Below are positions 1 to 9,339 of a stretch of DNA of 32,669 nucleotides, piece by piece. Every line of letters starts with the position of its first letter. Position 1 is the stretch's first letter. Made by a program: the position numbers and the translations under genes. The notes beneath the pieces are model-generated. The model did not search any database. It was not told the DNA's origin and saw nothing but the letters and a program-made list of their open reading frames with translations. Origin of the DNA: Neelides folsomi (taxonomy: Eukaryota; Arthropoda; Collembola; Neelipleona; Neelidae); contig JAQGBZ010000559.1 in NCBI GenBank assembly GCA_034687125.1, positions 1-32,669 of the forward strand. Direction: 5' to 3'.

Positions 1-395
1 TTCGGGCTTTATCCTGTTATTGCTCGAAAAATCTCAAATTTTTTGCCGTTTCTATAATTTCATGCCAATCTTTATATATATATACAATATATATACGAAT
101 ATATATACACAATACATATTTAAAGTATATAATAAATATGAGTTAGTGATGAAATAAATTTAGATTTCTTATATTAATAAATAAGGGATCTTGATAATTT
201 GTGTTATTTTTTATCAAAATTATATTTGTATTGCATATATTTTTAGTTATTTCTGCAAACCAATATATGAAAAATTTCTTAAAAAACGCAGGTAAAATTA
301 TCATATAAGTTTAAATTATCAAAATTATCATATAGTTTATATAAATTTAAGTACAATTTATGACTTGTTATTAAATACATGTTCATATTTTAACT
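1..395. other. AT-rich non-coding DNA
   Basis: No credible exon is visible on either strand. Positions 75-120 are a TA-rich simple stretch with repeated tatata runs. The first 60 bases carry a few words (cgggc, attgctcg) that resemble the 21-bp repeat further on, so a decayed edge of that repeat may be present. I see no gene here. Confidence 0.5.
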
Positions 396-621
396 GGCAA
401 CACTAATATTTAAAGAGGCAACCTTTATAGTATGGAAAGCAACCCTCAAATTCTGTCGGGCAACCTTTAAATTATCGCGGGCTACCTTGCCATTTTCGGG
501 CAAGCCTGCCCATTTGAAGCAACGCAGTCCGATTTATGGCAACCATTGCCCGATTTGTGGCAACGATTGCCTGTTTTCGGGCAATCATTGCCTTTTTTGA
601 GGCAACCATTGCCCGAAAAAG
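396..621. repeat. 21-bp tandem repeat (minisatellite), about 11 units
   Basis: Units begin with GGCAA or a close variant at 396, 417, 438, 459, 480, 499, 518, 538, 559, 580 and 601. The spacing is 21 bp for most, with two or three units shortened by 1-2 bp. The best-preserved units are near 538-621 and read approximately GGCAACCATTGCCCGATTT. Each good unit contains an imperfect palindrome, GGCAA-N-N-ATTGCC, so a single strand could form a ladder of small hairpins. It is more GC-rich than its surroundings. No coding potential is evident. Confidence 0.8.
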
Positions 622-1360
622 GCCCATTATCTGGACCTTGACCGCTTAAAGACTCTTATTAAACAAATTAAAATGATAAAAGTACGGGTATTTATAATGG
701 TGAGCAATTAAAATCCGCCTTACTTGACTAATTCATAGATTACAATTAATGTGAAGGATTCAGAATCTAGTTGTTTTATTTTAGTGAAGTAAAACCAAAT
801 ACTTTCTTCGCAAATTATTGTTTCCATTTTTAATTAAATTTGCATATTGTAGAATTTAATTTAAATTGCTCTAAATTAATGAATACATGAAAAGTGAAAT
901 TATATGGAAAGAGAAAGAATACTGAAACTAGATGTTATAGCTTAAAAAGTAGAGCAAGCAGCCGCCTGTAAAGCAGCCCGTCAGAAGGTGCATGGATTAT
1001 CGAGTAGTAACGAGTATCCGTTTCGGAACCGGACCCTAGTACATACAACATAATACTACTCGATGTGGGTAACATATAAATAAATAAAAAGTAAATAAAA
1101 ATGTAAATGGTGATTTAATTATTTAAACTATAACTATTAGTAAATCATAGAATAATATTTAGTTGACTAAAAATCAATAAAAATGTAAAGTATATTAGAA
1201 CCATATCTGTTTAATTGTTTAATGTGGTTTATTGTAGTTAATAATGAGTAATAATAAATGTTAGTAAAATAATTTTATTTGTATTACCTAATTAACATTG
1301 ATGGTTTTATTTGATTCAATGTACACAAAAGAAAAAAATTCCATATTATTTAAACTAATA
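622..1360. other. intergenic, no gene seen
   Basis: AT-rich DNA downstream of the mucin-like gene. Around 998-1062 an 11-bp inverted repeat (ATCGAGTAGTA ... TACTACTCGAT) encloses a GC-richer stretch. I considered a tRNA or tRNA-derived SINE, but there is no convincing A box or B box. The minus-strand gene should end its 3' UTR somewhere in 1250-1360, where TTTATT (AATAAA on the minus strand) occurs. Confidence 0.4.
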
Positions 1361-2418
1361 TTATAAGTATGAAGGAATAAAAATCGAAGTGTAGTCGCTT
1401 TCATCATCAACAAAATTATTATAATTGTAAAAAAATTTTGATATTTTACACGATCCACCAGACATAAATTTAGAATTTGCTTCACAAGTTCCACTGCAAC
1501 ATTGAAGCGCATTCGTGTCATTCATTTTGCATCCAGCACCATCCTTCACACACTGAAAATATCATCAATTAAATAACGATTTTTCACATAATAGAGTATT
1601 TAACGTTATTCTTTTAATTGATAATCAATATGTATTATACTCTTGGCATATTGTTAGCAGTAGGAGATTGAGATTTAGCGCACGAACCGCCTGCAGGGAA
1701 TCTTTTGTCTTCCATACACATTTTACTGCAACATTTAAGCAGCTTTGTGGCTTTCGTTGTCGTCGTCATTCCATCCTCCAAATATTTGCACCCAGCTCCG
1801 TCTTGAATGCACTTTTCAAAAAATAAATATTTACTGTGAATTAAATGAAAATTTCAATAACAACAATTAAGTATCATAAAATTACTAATTAATTAATTTT
1901 ACCCTTTGTGATTTATCTGTTGTTGTTGTTGAACCTGAAGTGGTTGAGACCGTCGTCATCGGAGTTGTCGTTAGAGTCGTTGTCGGTGTTGGGGTTGGAG
2001 TCGTTGTTGTTGAAGTAGTAGTGGGAGTTGTAGTTGTAGTTTCGGTGGTTGTGGATGTTGTCGTTGGAATTGTTGTGGAAGTTGTAGTTGGAGTCGTTGT
2101 AGTTTCAGAGGTCGTCGAAGTTGTGGTCGGTGTTGTTGTGGTAGAAGTTGTCGTTGGAGTTGTTGTTGTTTCAGTAGTTGCCGAAGTCGTTGTAGTAGTT
2201 GGAGTCGTCGTTTCAGTTGTTGTAGAAGTCGTGGTTGGAGTAGTTGTTGATGTTGAAGATTCCGTGGTTGATTCGGTTGTTGAAACTGTTGTCGATTGAG
2301 TTGTTGATTCTGTGGTCGTAGTTGTTGAAGCAGTTGTAATTGATTTGGTTGTTGTAGAATCTTGAGATAAAACGAAGATCACCCCATGGAATAAAATAAG
2401 GAACAAAAAAATCTTCAT
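1361..2418 (-). CDS. Secreted Thr-rich mucin-like protein with two knottin-like cysteine modules
   Basis: Three exons, 2418-1903, 1811-1641 and 1552-1361, joined by phase-0 GT-AG introns, give 292 residues. Met at 2418 is chosen because it starts a clean signal peptide (MKIFLFLILFHGVIF, about 18 residues); an upstream in-frame Met adds only a basic stretch. Residues 20-165 are almost pure Thr/Ser with occasional Pro and Glu, typical of a heavily O-glycosylated mucin. Exons 2 and 3 each encode one six-cysteine module with the order C-x6-C-xn-CC-x3-C-x11-C. Both share DGAGCK near the front and GGSC at the end (x18 before CC in the first, x9 in the second). This is the spacing of inhibitor-cystine-knot (knottin) folds; the fold is inferred from spacing only. 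One exon per module and matching phases suggest exon duplication. Likely a surface, gut or cuticle mucin; no ligand can be named. Confidence 0.75.
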
Positions 2419-3466
2419 CCTTGATCTTACTTTCAATTTTATAAAAAAATTATGTATTATCTTTATCAAACAATTCTAATAAACAATTTATATACAACAT
2501 GGTTTTTGTTATTCTTAGCTCCACTTCATTTTTGCCCTCGTTTTTTGCACGATAATGAAAAAATGATGAACTAACGAGAAGAATTTAATAAAGAGGGCCA
2601 GAAATTACTCCAATGTATTGGAAGATTGAATGTTCAGACTCTTATCCAAGACTGTTGAGTACACAATAGATTTATTCTACATTTATTATATACACAATCA
2701 TAATTTATTTTAATAAATTATTCCATCTTTATACGATTCAATGTTATTTCATGGAATTAATGATAGAAACTCCAAGAGTAGTTGTTTATACTATGTAAGC
2801 TTTGTGAATTTAATGGAGCTTACATTTAAGGATATTTATTAACAATATTGAGATAATGACATATCGAACAAGAATTTCACTTTCACCTAAACATGAACGT
2901 TTACTTTGTTCTGATGATAAATTAATAAGAGATCATTGTTCTTTCATAAACATATCCAAGTATCTATTATAGTCATTATTTATTTATTACAAATACTACT
3001 ATATAAAATAAATTATGAATGGTAAACTGATAAGCGAAAGTAGAACCAATATGTCTCTGCATTCATGCTTATTTGCTCATTAGGCTGGTAATTAAATTAG
3101 GTTAATCTCTCTATCTTTATTATTCACGTGTTAATAAATTTTGTTACTCACACTTGCATTATTATATTATACTATGAAATAACAATATTACCTGTATTTA
3201 CCTTACCTGTACAGCTTTGTTTATCGTTCTTTATCATTTACAATTAAAAGGTAAACATAGGTAAATTTTGTTTGTTGATGTCATTACTAACTAATTGTTC
3301 TAATTGTCCTAATTGTTCAACTTCTTGAGAGTAAATCATATTAGTGGAAAGAAAAAGTGATTCAATTATTTTTTTACCAATTTTTGAATATTTTTTAATC
3401 GTAAAAATATTAGTAAATAAAACATTAAACAAATAATTACCGCTCTTGTTCAAGTCTGAATCATAA
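2419..3466. other. intergenic, no supported gene
   Basis: AT-rich. A short minus-strand open frame at 3244-3453 has no signal peptide, recognisable domain or splice context and looks random. The upstream region of the mucin-like gene (promoter presumably 2420-2700) is here, but I see no clear TATA or initiator element that stands out from the AT background. Confidence 0.4.
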
Positions 3467-3712
3467 CTTGTTTGCCAGGCTCCGTATAGTTGGAAAAAAT
3501 GGTCAACTATAACTATTTAGTTAAAAAAATTCTAACTATAACTAAACTATAACTATAGTTAAATCTATATCAATACATGTAAATAACTAGTTTAAAGTAA
3601 TTAACTACAAATAACTACAATTTTTTCAAACTCTTCAACTATAACTAAACTATAACTATAATTTGTAGTTAATTATAGTTTATAGATAACTATAGGAAGC
3701 CTGGCTTGTTTG
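3467..3712. mobile_element. hAT-type MITE, 230 bp, with 8-bp target-site duplication
   Basis: The element runs 3475-3704. Its ends are inverted repeats: CCAGGCTCCGTATAGTT on the left, and on the right the complement of CCAGGCTTCCTATAGTT. It is flanked by perfect 8-bp direct repeats CTTGTTTG at 3467-3474 and 3705-3712. An 8-bp target duplication is the hallmark of hAT superfamily elements. The interior is AT-rich, made of repeated aactataact words in both orientations, and has no coding capacity, so it is a non-autonomous copy. The intact duplication suggests a fairly recent insertion. Confidence 0.85.
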
Positions 3713-3788
3713 TATTTATGATTTAAACATTATATTTAGCTTTTGTTAAATGAATTTGTATAATAATAATATTCTCTAATAAATATTG

Positions 3789-4149
3789 TCATATTTGGTT
3801 TATTCTTTGATAAGGAGGAAGTGTTGATGGAACGGTTGTTTGAGAAGGAGCCGTGGCAGAGCCAGAGCAGAAAGAACTAAACATTTGGCAGGCTTGATCA
3901 TTAGTCACCGCACCTTCACTTGATCCAGATCCAGGGACATTTTGACCTGAAATGATTGAAGTACTAATGGAGGTAACAATTTATGTATTATAGATTTAAT
4001 ATTTTTAATATTAGAAAATTAAGACTACTAATTAATTACATACCTTGACATTGCTTTTGCCATGTTAAGCATTGCTCGTTTGAAACTGCAGTTGAATCTT
4101 TTTGGAAAAAATTACTCCAGAAAAGTGATGTGACCACAACTAACCACAT
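3789..4149 (-). CDS. Small secreted protein with two C-x6-C repeats
   Basis: Two exons, 4149-4044 and 3946-3789, joined by a phase-1 intron (donor CAAG/GTATGT, acceptor TTTCAG), give 87 residues. Met at 4149 begins a hydrophobic segment (MWLVVVTSLFWSNFF) that reads as a signal peptide. An in-frame Met at 4224 would add a longer basic N-terminus and is less likely. The mature part holds two related short motifs, one per exon: NEQCLTWQKQCQG and NDQACQMFSSFCSG, each with two Cys six residues apart. A Pro/Thr/Ser-rich tail follows. I do not recognise the family. Four cysteines would allow two disulfides. The hAT MITE lies about 80 bp downstream of the stop. Confidence 0.6.
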
Positions 4150-4648
4150 ATTGAGTTTGAGTAAAATCTTAAAAAACTTGATTGTTTGATAGAATTTAAA
4201 AGTTTCAATAATTTTACATTCCATTCCACATTCTCTTTTAGTGTTAGAAGTTTTCCGTTGATCTCAATCTGTCATTCAACTCTATCTTTTCCGCATTTTG
4301 GATAAAAACGGAATATTCAAACAATGGAATGTTTCGTCCCAGAAATTCCAAATCACTATACAATATTTTTTATATTTTGGCCTGCAATCTCACAATGCGT
4401 AATAATAAAATAATTACGTAAATAAATATATGAATTTAAATTTTTAAACTTACTATTTTGTATTTATTCAACTCATACTATTTGCTTTAATTTTACATTA
4501 TTATCATATTGTGTTATATGCTCAGGTCTCTGATATTAATGACTTCTTAAACATAGCTAAATTTTTATCATTTTGAAAAAATATATTTCGGATATATTCA
4601 GATATTATCATTTAAACAAGTATTGTATTGAAATTATTGGTGATTTCT
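4150..4648. other. intergenic between small secreted gene and GHL10 gene
   Basis: Holds the putative promoter of the minus-strand small secreted gene (left part) and the 3' flank of the GHL10-like gene (right part). The segment 4603-4648 is shared with the 3' flank of the dead second copy at about 6990-7035, so the duplication included this flank. No other feature is seen. Confidence 0.45.
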
Positions 4649-6428
4649 TTAAATTTTATTTGGTCTAGGAACAAGCCAAGGCATTGGTGGTTGAAGAGCT
4701 GGATATTGATAAATATTATTTCTAAAGTACTCCACAGCTCCTTGAACATTATCTCTGAATACTTTAGCACTAAATTGAATATTTCCCCAAGATCCTCTCC
4801 GTCGATGTTCAGCCTGACGAGAAATCTCAATTTGTCTTCCAATCTCGGTAATGTTCCATTCATTACCAACCAACTTACTCGTATATTGTCCAGCGTAGAA
4901 ATGTCTTCCTGCAGTATTCTTTCCCACCCACCAATCGAGCAAAATAGGATAACTCTGTGCAGGGGGATCAATCCTCCAGTACAATTGAGGTTGGATGACA
5001 TCAACCCATCCTTCTTGGTACCAAAGCAAAGGATCAGCATACAAATCCTTATATTGGTCAAATCCTGAAATTGGCGGACTTGGCATTCCAGTTGGAAATC
5101 CAGCCCTGTAAATTCCAAATGGCGAAACTGTAAATTGAACCCAAGGTTTCTCAGCTTGAATTCCAATATGAAGTCTTTCAACCAATTTGTTTACGTTTTC
5201 TCTTCTCCAATCATCTAAAGGTAACGAGGATCCGCTGTCAGCGTAAGTTTTGTCATCTGGGAATGGAACCCCAGCAACTGGATATGGATAAAAGTAATCG
5301 TCCATATGAATCCCATCAATGTCATAACGTTTAACGAGGTCAAGTGCCACATTGTAGGTTTGGTCCTGGACTAGAGGACATCCAGGATCCATCCATAAGA
5401 AAGTACCATATGGATAAGCACAAGTTGGGAATTTCTTTGCCATGTGCATTGGATGCAAGTCTTCAGTTGTCGGTCTCATGTTGGCACGATAGGGATTGAT
5501 CCAAACGTGGACGGCAATATTTTTAGCATGAGCTGATTCGATCATGAGAGTCAACGGGTCATAAAGGGGACTTGGGGCTTGGCCTTCCGTCCCGGTTAAA
5601 TAACGACTCCATGGTTCAATATCTGATAGGAAAAGCGCGTCTCCGTGTGGCCGAACCTGTTTAATTTAGATTTTATATTAATTTTACATATTTTTAATAT
5701 AAGCCAAATGAAATATGAAGATTTTATCTAATTATATTGATTAACGATAAGTAGTTAATTTACAGATAGAACAAATTCTCTGTGCTATTTATACTATACT
5801 TGAAAATAAACGGCGTTTATGTTTATTTCATGGAAGATTTCAACGTATCTGTTCAGTGCCGTAATTTGATCAAGGGAACTTTCACCGATTCTTGTTGGCC
5901 AATCGATATTTTGAACTGTAGCAATCCAAGCACCTCGGCCTTCACGACCAGGGTATTTGTCTTTATGCAAATTATTTGTCAATTGGTGACCAATTTAAAT
6001 GCTTTTTCAGAAATATAGAGTTGTACAGGGTGTGTCAAAAATTACTTTATATTTTATATGATTGTTTACAATATTTAAAAAGTAAGCAATTTTTACCCTG
6101 CACATGTAAAGTAATAAGATATAGGTGAATTAATTACCATCAAAGCAGCATGTGTAATCTGTAGGATATCCATCGCAAAGGTCTGGAAAAGTCACATTTG
6201 AACTGCATACTGAACTAGGGATACAATTTCCAATCATGGAATAATGAGGATGATCTAAGTTGTAACAAGGAGCTGGTTCGGCTGTGATAAAATTAAACAA
6301 TGTATTTTAAGGTAAGATTAGATTTAGTGTTTGACATACTTGAAGGAATTATTAATAAAAATATGGAAATTACCAGAAAAAGCCGAAGCGACCAAAACTA
6401 AAAATATTGATGCTTGGAAAAGTCCCAT
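4649..6428 (-). CDS. Secreted GHL10-family (DUF187, YngK-like) glycoside hydrolase-like protein
   Basis: Four exons, 6428-6374, 6281-6138, 5960-5800 and 5656-4649, give 455 residues. Residues 1-18 (MGLFQASIFLVLVASAFS) are a signal peptide. Residues 19-66 are a short cysteine domain with six Cys ending in CC and a G-x-C-I-x4-C core. This type of domain is known at the N-terminus of other eukaryotic secreted hydrolases; the comparison is from memory. From about residue 73 the GHL10 barrel follows: RGAWIATVQNIDWP, VYFQVRPHGDALF (117-129), VHVWINPYR (169-177), YDIDGIHMDDYFYP (231-244, the family signature with paired acids), WRRENVN (270) and FTVSPFGIYR (295-304). Length matches bacterial YngK-type proteins. 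The natural substrate is not firmly known; cell-wall or other polysaccharide cleavage is likely. The third exon could start slightly later (a second AG at GAAG/GCCG keeps frame). A bacterial-type family in an intron-bearing animal gene suggests old horizontal transfer. Confidence 0.88.
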
Positions 6429-6764
6429 TATGAGAGACTCATGAAACTGGAAAATTATAGTCAATTAAATAAAATAAAGTAATAATTCATCATGGCCTTA
6501 ATGTGAGCTAACGCAATAATTTATCTCGTGCACTTATCGTCAATGATGAGATGCTATATCAAATTATATTTGGTAAATATTCCAATATATATATTTGGAG
6601 CACTTGAGATGCTTTAGATTAATGGTGTTTTGAAACACATTGGTCTAATATTTAACATTAATACATTATTATAAAATGATCAAATTCTTTCAAGTCCAAC
6701 TTTCAAGATATGTAACTTTATCAAAACTTCAAAACATCAAGATATATTATATATGAACATAATG
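6429..6764. other. upstream region of the GHL10-like gene
   Basis: AT-rich DNA containing the presumed promoter of the minus-strand GHL10-like gene. A tatatatatt stretch lies at about 6583-6594, some 160 bp upstream of the start codon, and could serve as a TATA-like element, although AT-richness makes this weak. No gene is seen. Confidence 0.35.
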
Positions 6765-6980
6765 ATTGAGAGAATGCCAATGCGAATGTAAGTGAGAATT
6801 AAAATTGTTTAAAGAAATTGTTTAAAACAACAACTTTATTTAGCATACAACTTGTGGCCTCAAGTGAACAAATAGCATTATTCTTATAAAAAAGTACTAA
6901 TATAGGATATAACTGTATATTGGACTTCACTTAATTTGATTGCGTTCAATAATATAATGATTTTAGCCGTAATATGATAA
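6765..6980. repeat. Direct repeat, copy A of about 215 bp (second copy at 12,045-12,262)
   Basis: This segment matches 12,045-12,262 in the same orientation through many shared words, for example aatgattgaga, gcgaat-taagtgaga, gaaattgtttaaaa, actttatttagcatacaactt, tacttcactt and ttcgataatataa-gatt. Identity is clearly interrupted by small indels. It lies just outside the 3' end of the dead GHL10 copy, so it is probably flanking DNA duplicated together with that gene. Confidence 0.75.
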
Positions 6981-6989
6981 TGGATTTAG

Positions 6990-7117
6990 TATCATTTAAA
7001 CAAATATTGTAATGAATTTATTGGTGATTTAAGTGTATTTAAATTATATTTGGACGAGGAACTAGCCAAGGCTTTGGTGGTTGAAGAGCTGGATATTGAT
7101 AAAAATTATTTTTAAAA
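6990..7117 (-). pseudogene. GHL10-like pseudogene, 3' fragment
   Basis: Positions 6990-7117 match the 3' end of the intact GHL10-like gene (4603-4730), including the C-terminal codons for PWLVPRPN and the stop. The match breaks at 7117, exactly where the MULE element begins, and resumes at 10,691. It carries substitutions and a different last residue. It is one half of a duplicated gene split by the transposon. Confidence 0.85.
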
Positions 7118-7363
7118 GGCTCATATTTTTAGTTGCACCTATAATTAAACTAACTTTTTATTACAAATCCTTACTTTACTATAAGAGTATTAATTTTGCC
7201 TATCATGTATTAATCGTGTATAAGGATACTTACTTGCCTATAAAAATATTAAATTTGCCTATCGTATATTAATTGTGTATAAGGACTCTTACTTACCTAA
7301 GGTTATTAATTCGACCTATCAAATATTAATCTTGTTTAAGAATACATACTTTGTCTATGAGAA
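7118..7363 (+). repeat. MULE left terminal inverted repeat
   Basis: Matches the complement of 10,509-10,681 through shared words such as AGTTGCACCTATAAT, AAACTAACTTT, AATCCTTACTT, GTGTATAAGGATAC and AATCTTGTTTAAGAATAC. The left arm is longer because an internal unit of about 70 bp (cttacttgcctata ... tgtataagga) is present twice. Confidence 0.85.
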
Positions 7364-7869
7364 TATTGTTTTAATCAATACGCACCTCAACATTATGATA
7401 TGAAATTTATTAGATATTTAATAAATTGGAAAAAATTTATTAGTCAATTATATGTATAAATGGTATAAAAATAACGATAAAATAATATATAATTAAAAAT
7501 TATAGGAAAATAAAAATAATATAATTATGTATTACTTTCACTAAATAATAAGAGCATGTTTTGCCTTTACAGGCCTTCCCCTTTTCGCTTTATTCCGATT
7601 GGAATAGATTTAGCTTCTAATGGAACTTTATACCATTTATTCAAAATTGAGATTCCAAGAATGTGTTTACATATGTATTCTTTCATATAAACAGCACTGG
7701 AACATTACGCTTTGACCCAATTGTTTTCATACATTTGAAAATTCCATAAAAGTTGACACGATTTCTTGTATAGGTCAAACGTTTCCCATTTTAATGATTA
7801 GTGATCTTCCAAATTTTCATCAATTGAATGATCATCAATTACTTTTGGAAACAATGATGTGGTATAGAA

Positions 7870-9207
7870 TTGATCATTGCTGTTAGAAGGTCTTATAAAA
7901 ATCAAGGTTTTGTTTTTACCCACTGGTAAGCTTTTGTCTGTAGAGGCAAATCAATCAGAGCTCTGGGTAAAAATATAGCATTTACTCGCTCTGGATCTCT
8001 ATCTTATGACCATCTTTTCACAATAGACTCTGGCATGACAAAAAATTGAGATAATGGCAATCTTTCTCTCATTGTGTCTTCTTTTTTAATCCAGTTATTT
8101 AATGATTCAAGTGTATTATTTGTGTTAGGATTCATTTTCGATTTGCCTTCGTACCATCCATTGAATTTATTTAATCATTGATTTTGGAAATAGCCAACAA
8201 ACGCTTGGAACTCAGTTCTTAACCATTTTTTATCCATAATTTACATGCAGTATTGAATCCTTCTTCACTTTTAGCTAATTGCAAATGAAAGATATCATTT
8301 CGAATTAACTGACAATCATTTTGGCATTTGATTAAATTTAACTTTTTATCAAGAGCTCTAACGACGTGAGCCCAACAATATACGAATCGGCTGATAAGGA
8401 AATGCTTTAATAAATCCATTAGCTATTGAGTCAGCTGCATCCGCAATTAATATTTTTGGTAAATAATTGGTAAATAAATTTCCTCAGCTTTCATTTGAAT
8501 TGATTTGAAAATGAATTCAAAGTCAGCCTCGTTTTCTGTGCTCGTAACGCTTAATCCAAAAGGATAAAACAATCTATGTGCATCGGTAGAACCAACAATC
8601 AAAACAGGAAAACCTGAGAAATTTTAATTTAAAAACGTATTATTCATTATATTATAAATGTAATGTATATATTATTTTAATTAAAGTTTAAAATAATAAA
8701 TTATTATTGTAATATATAATATTAAAAATTATAAATTACCTTGCCATATGAGTTTGTATGTTGAATCAGCATGTATATTACTTGTTAGATATACATTTTT
8801 AAGAGCCTCTTCGTAGTTATTAAGAATTTAAAATTGGGTTCCTCATCTTCATCCAAAATGAACAAATATCAAGATTTTCAGGAATCGTTGATTTGTTTTC
8901 GCAAAGATTCTCAAGTTCACCCAAAGAGATTAATGGAATTCTTAAATGCTTTTGACGAATAGTTGTTAAAAAATTGTTTAATTATTTAATTGGAATTTCC
9001 TTTTGTATTTCTCTTAATTGTTTGATCCTCTTTCTTGGTTTTGAAACCCAACGTCAAATCAGTTATTGTATCTTTTATTGATAATGGGATTCCAATATTA
9101 GATTTTTCATCATGCAGATGATCTCCAGTAGATTTAAACTTTGTAACTTCCTGTGAGTTATCAACAATAATTTCAATTTGAAAATACATTTTCATGAATA
9201 AAAGCAA
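7870..9207 (-). pseudogene. Decayed MULE transposase
   Basis: Reading the minus strand from about 9207 down, fragments in shifting frames match the MULE transposase order. The central piece is STYKLIWQ, then an apparent intron (donor CAAG/GTAATT near 8741, acceptor near 8616), then GFPVLIVGSTDAHRLFYPFG, the region of the first catalytic Asp. Next come a D-A-A-D-S-I-A-N-G-F motif, a C-W-A-H-V-V-R segment (near 8370) and the tail words RLPLSQFF and RVNAIFLPRAL. Several stop codons (for example within YLPII-stop-PKIL near 8460) and frameshifts interrupt it, so this copy is dead. The family assignment rests on motif order; I could not run a search. Confidence 0.75.
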
Positions 9208-9339
9208 TGGTAATAAAGAATAGTGCCATTTGGCGATTTGTTTCTAACGTAATATCTCTATTGTTTAGTTTTTGTAACAAAATTTTTAGCAATTTGAGCA
9301 AACTTTATCATCCCCCTAACATTTATTTATAAGTAAGAA

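Noticed and set aside
998..1062. Possible tRNA or tRNA-derived SINE around an 11-bp inverted repeat
   Set aside because: No convincing internal A and B promoter boxes and no cloverleaf with four stems could be built by hand.
3244..3453. 69-codon minus-strand open frame
   Set aside because: Low-complexity AT-driven composition, no signal peptide, domain or splice context.
4628..5068. Plus-strand 146-codon open frame
   Set aside because: It is antisense to the well-supported last exon of the GHL10-like gene.
8986..9207. Independent small gene on the minus strand
   Set aside because: It lies inside the MULE upstream of the transposase motifs and is best read as the transposase N-terminal part.
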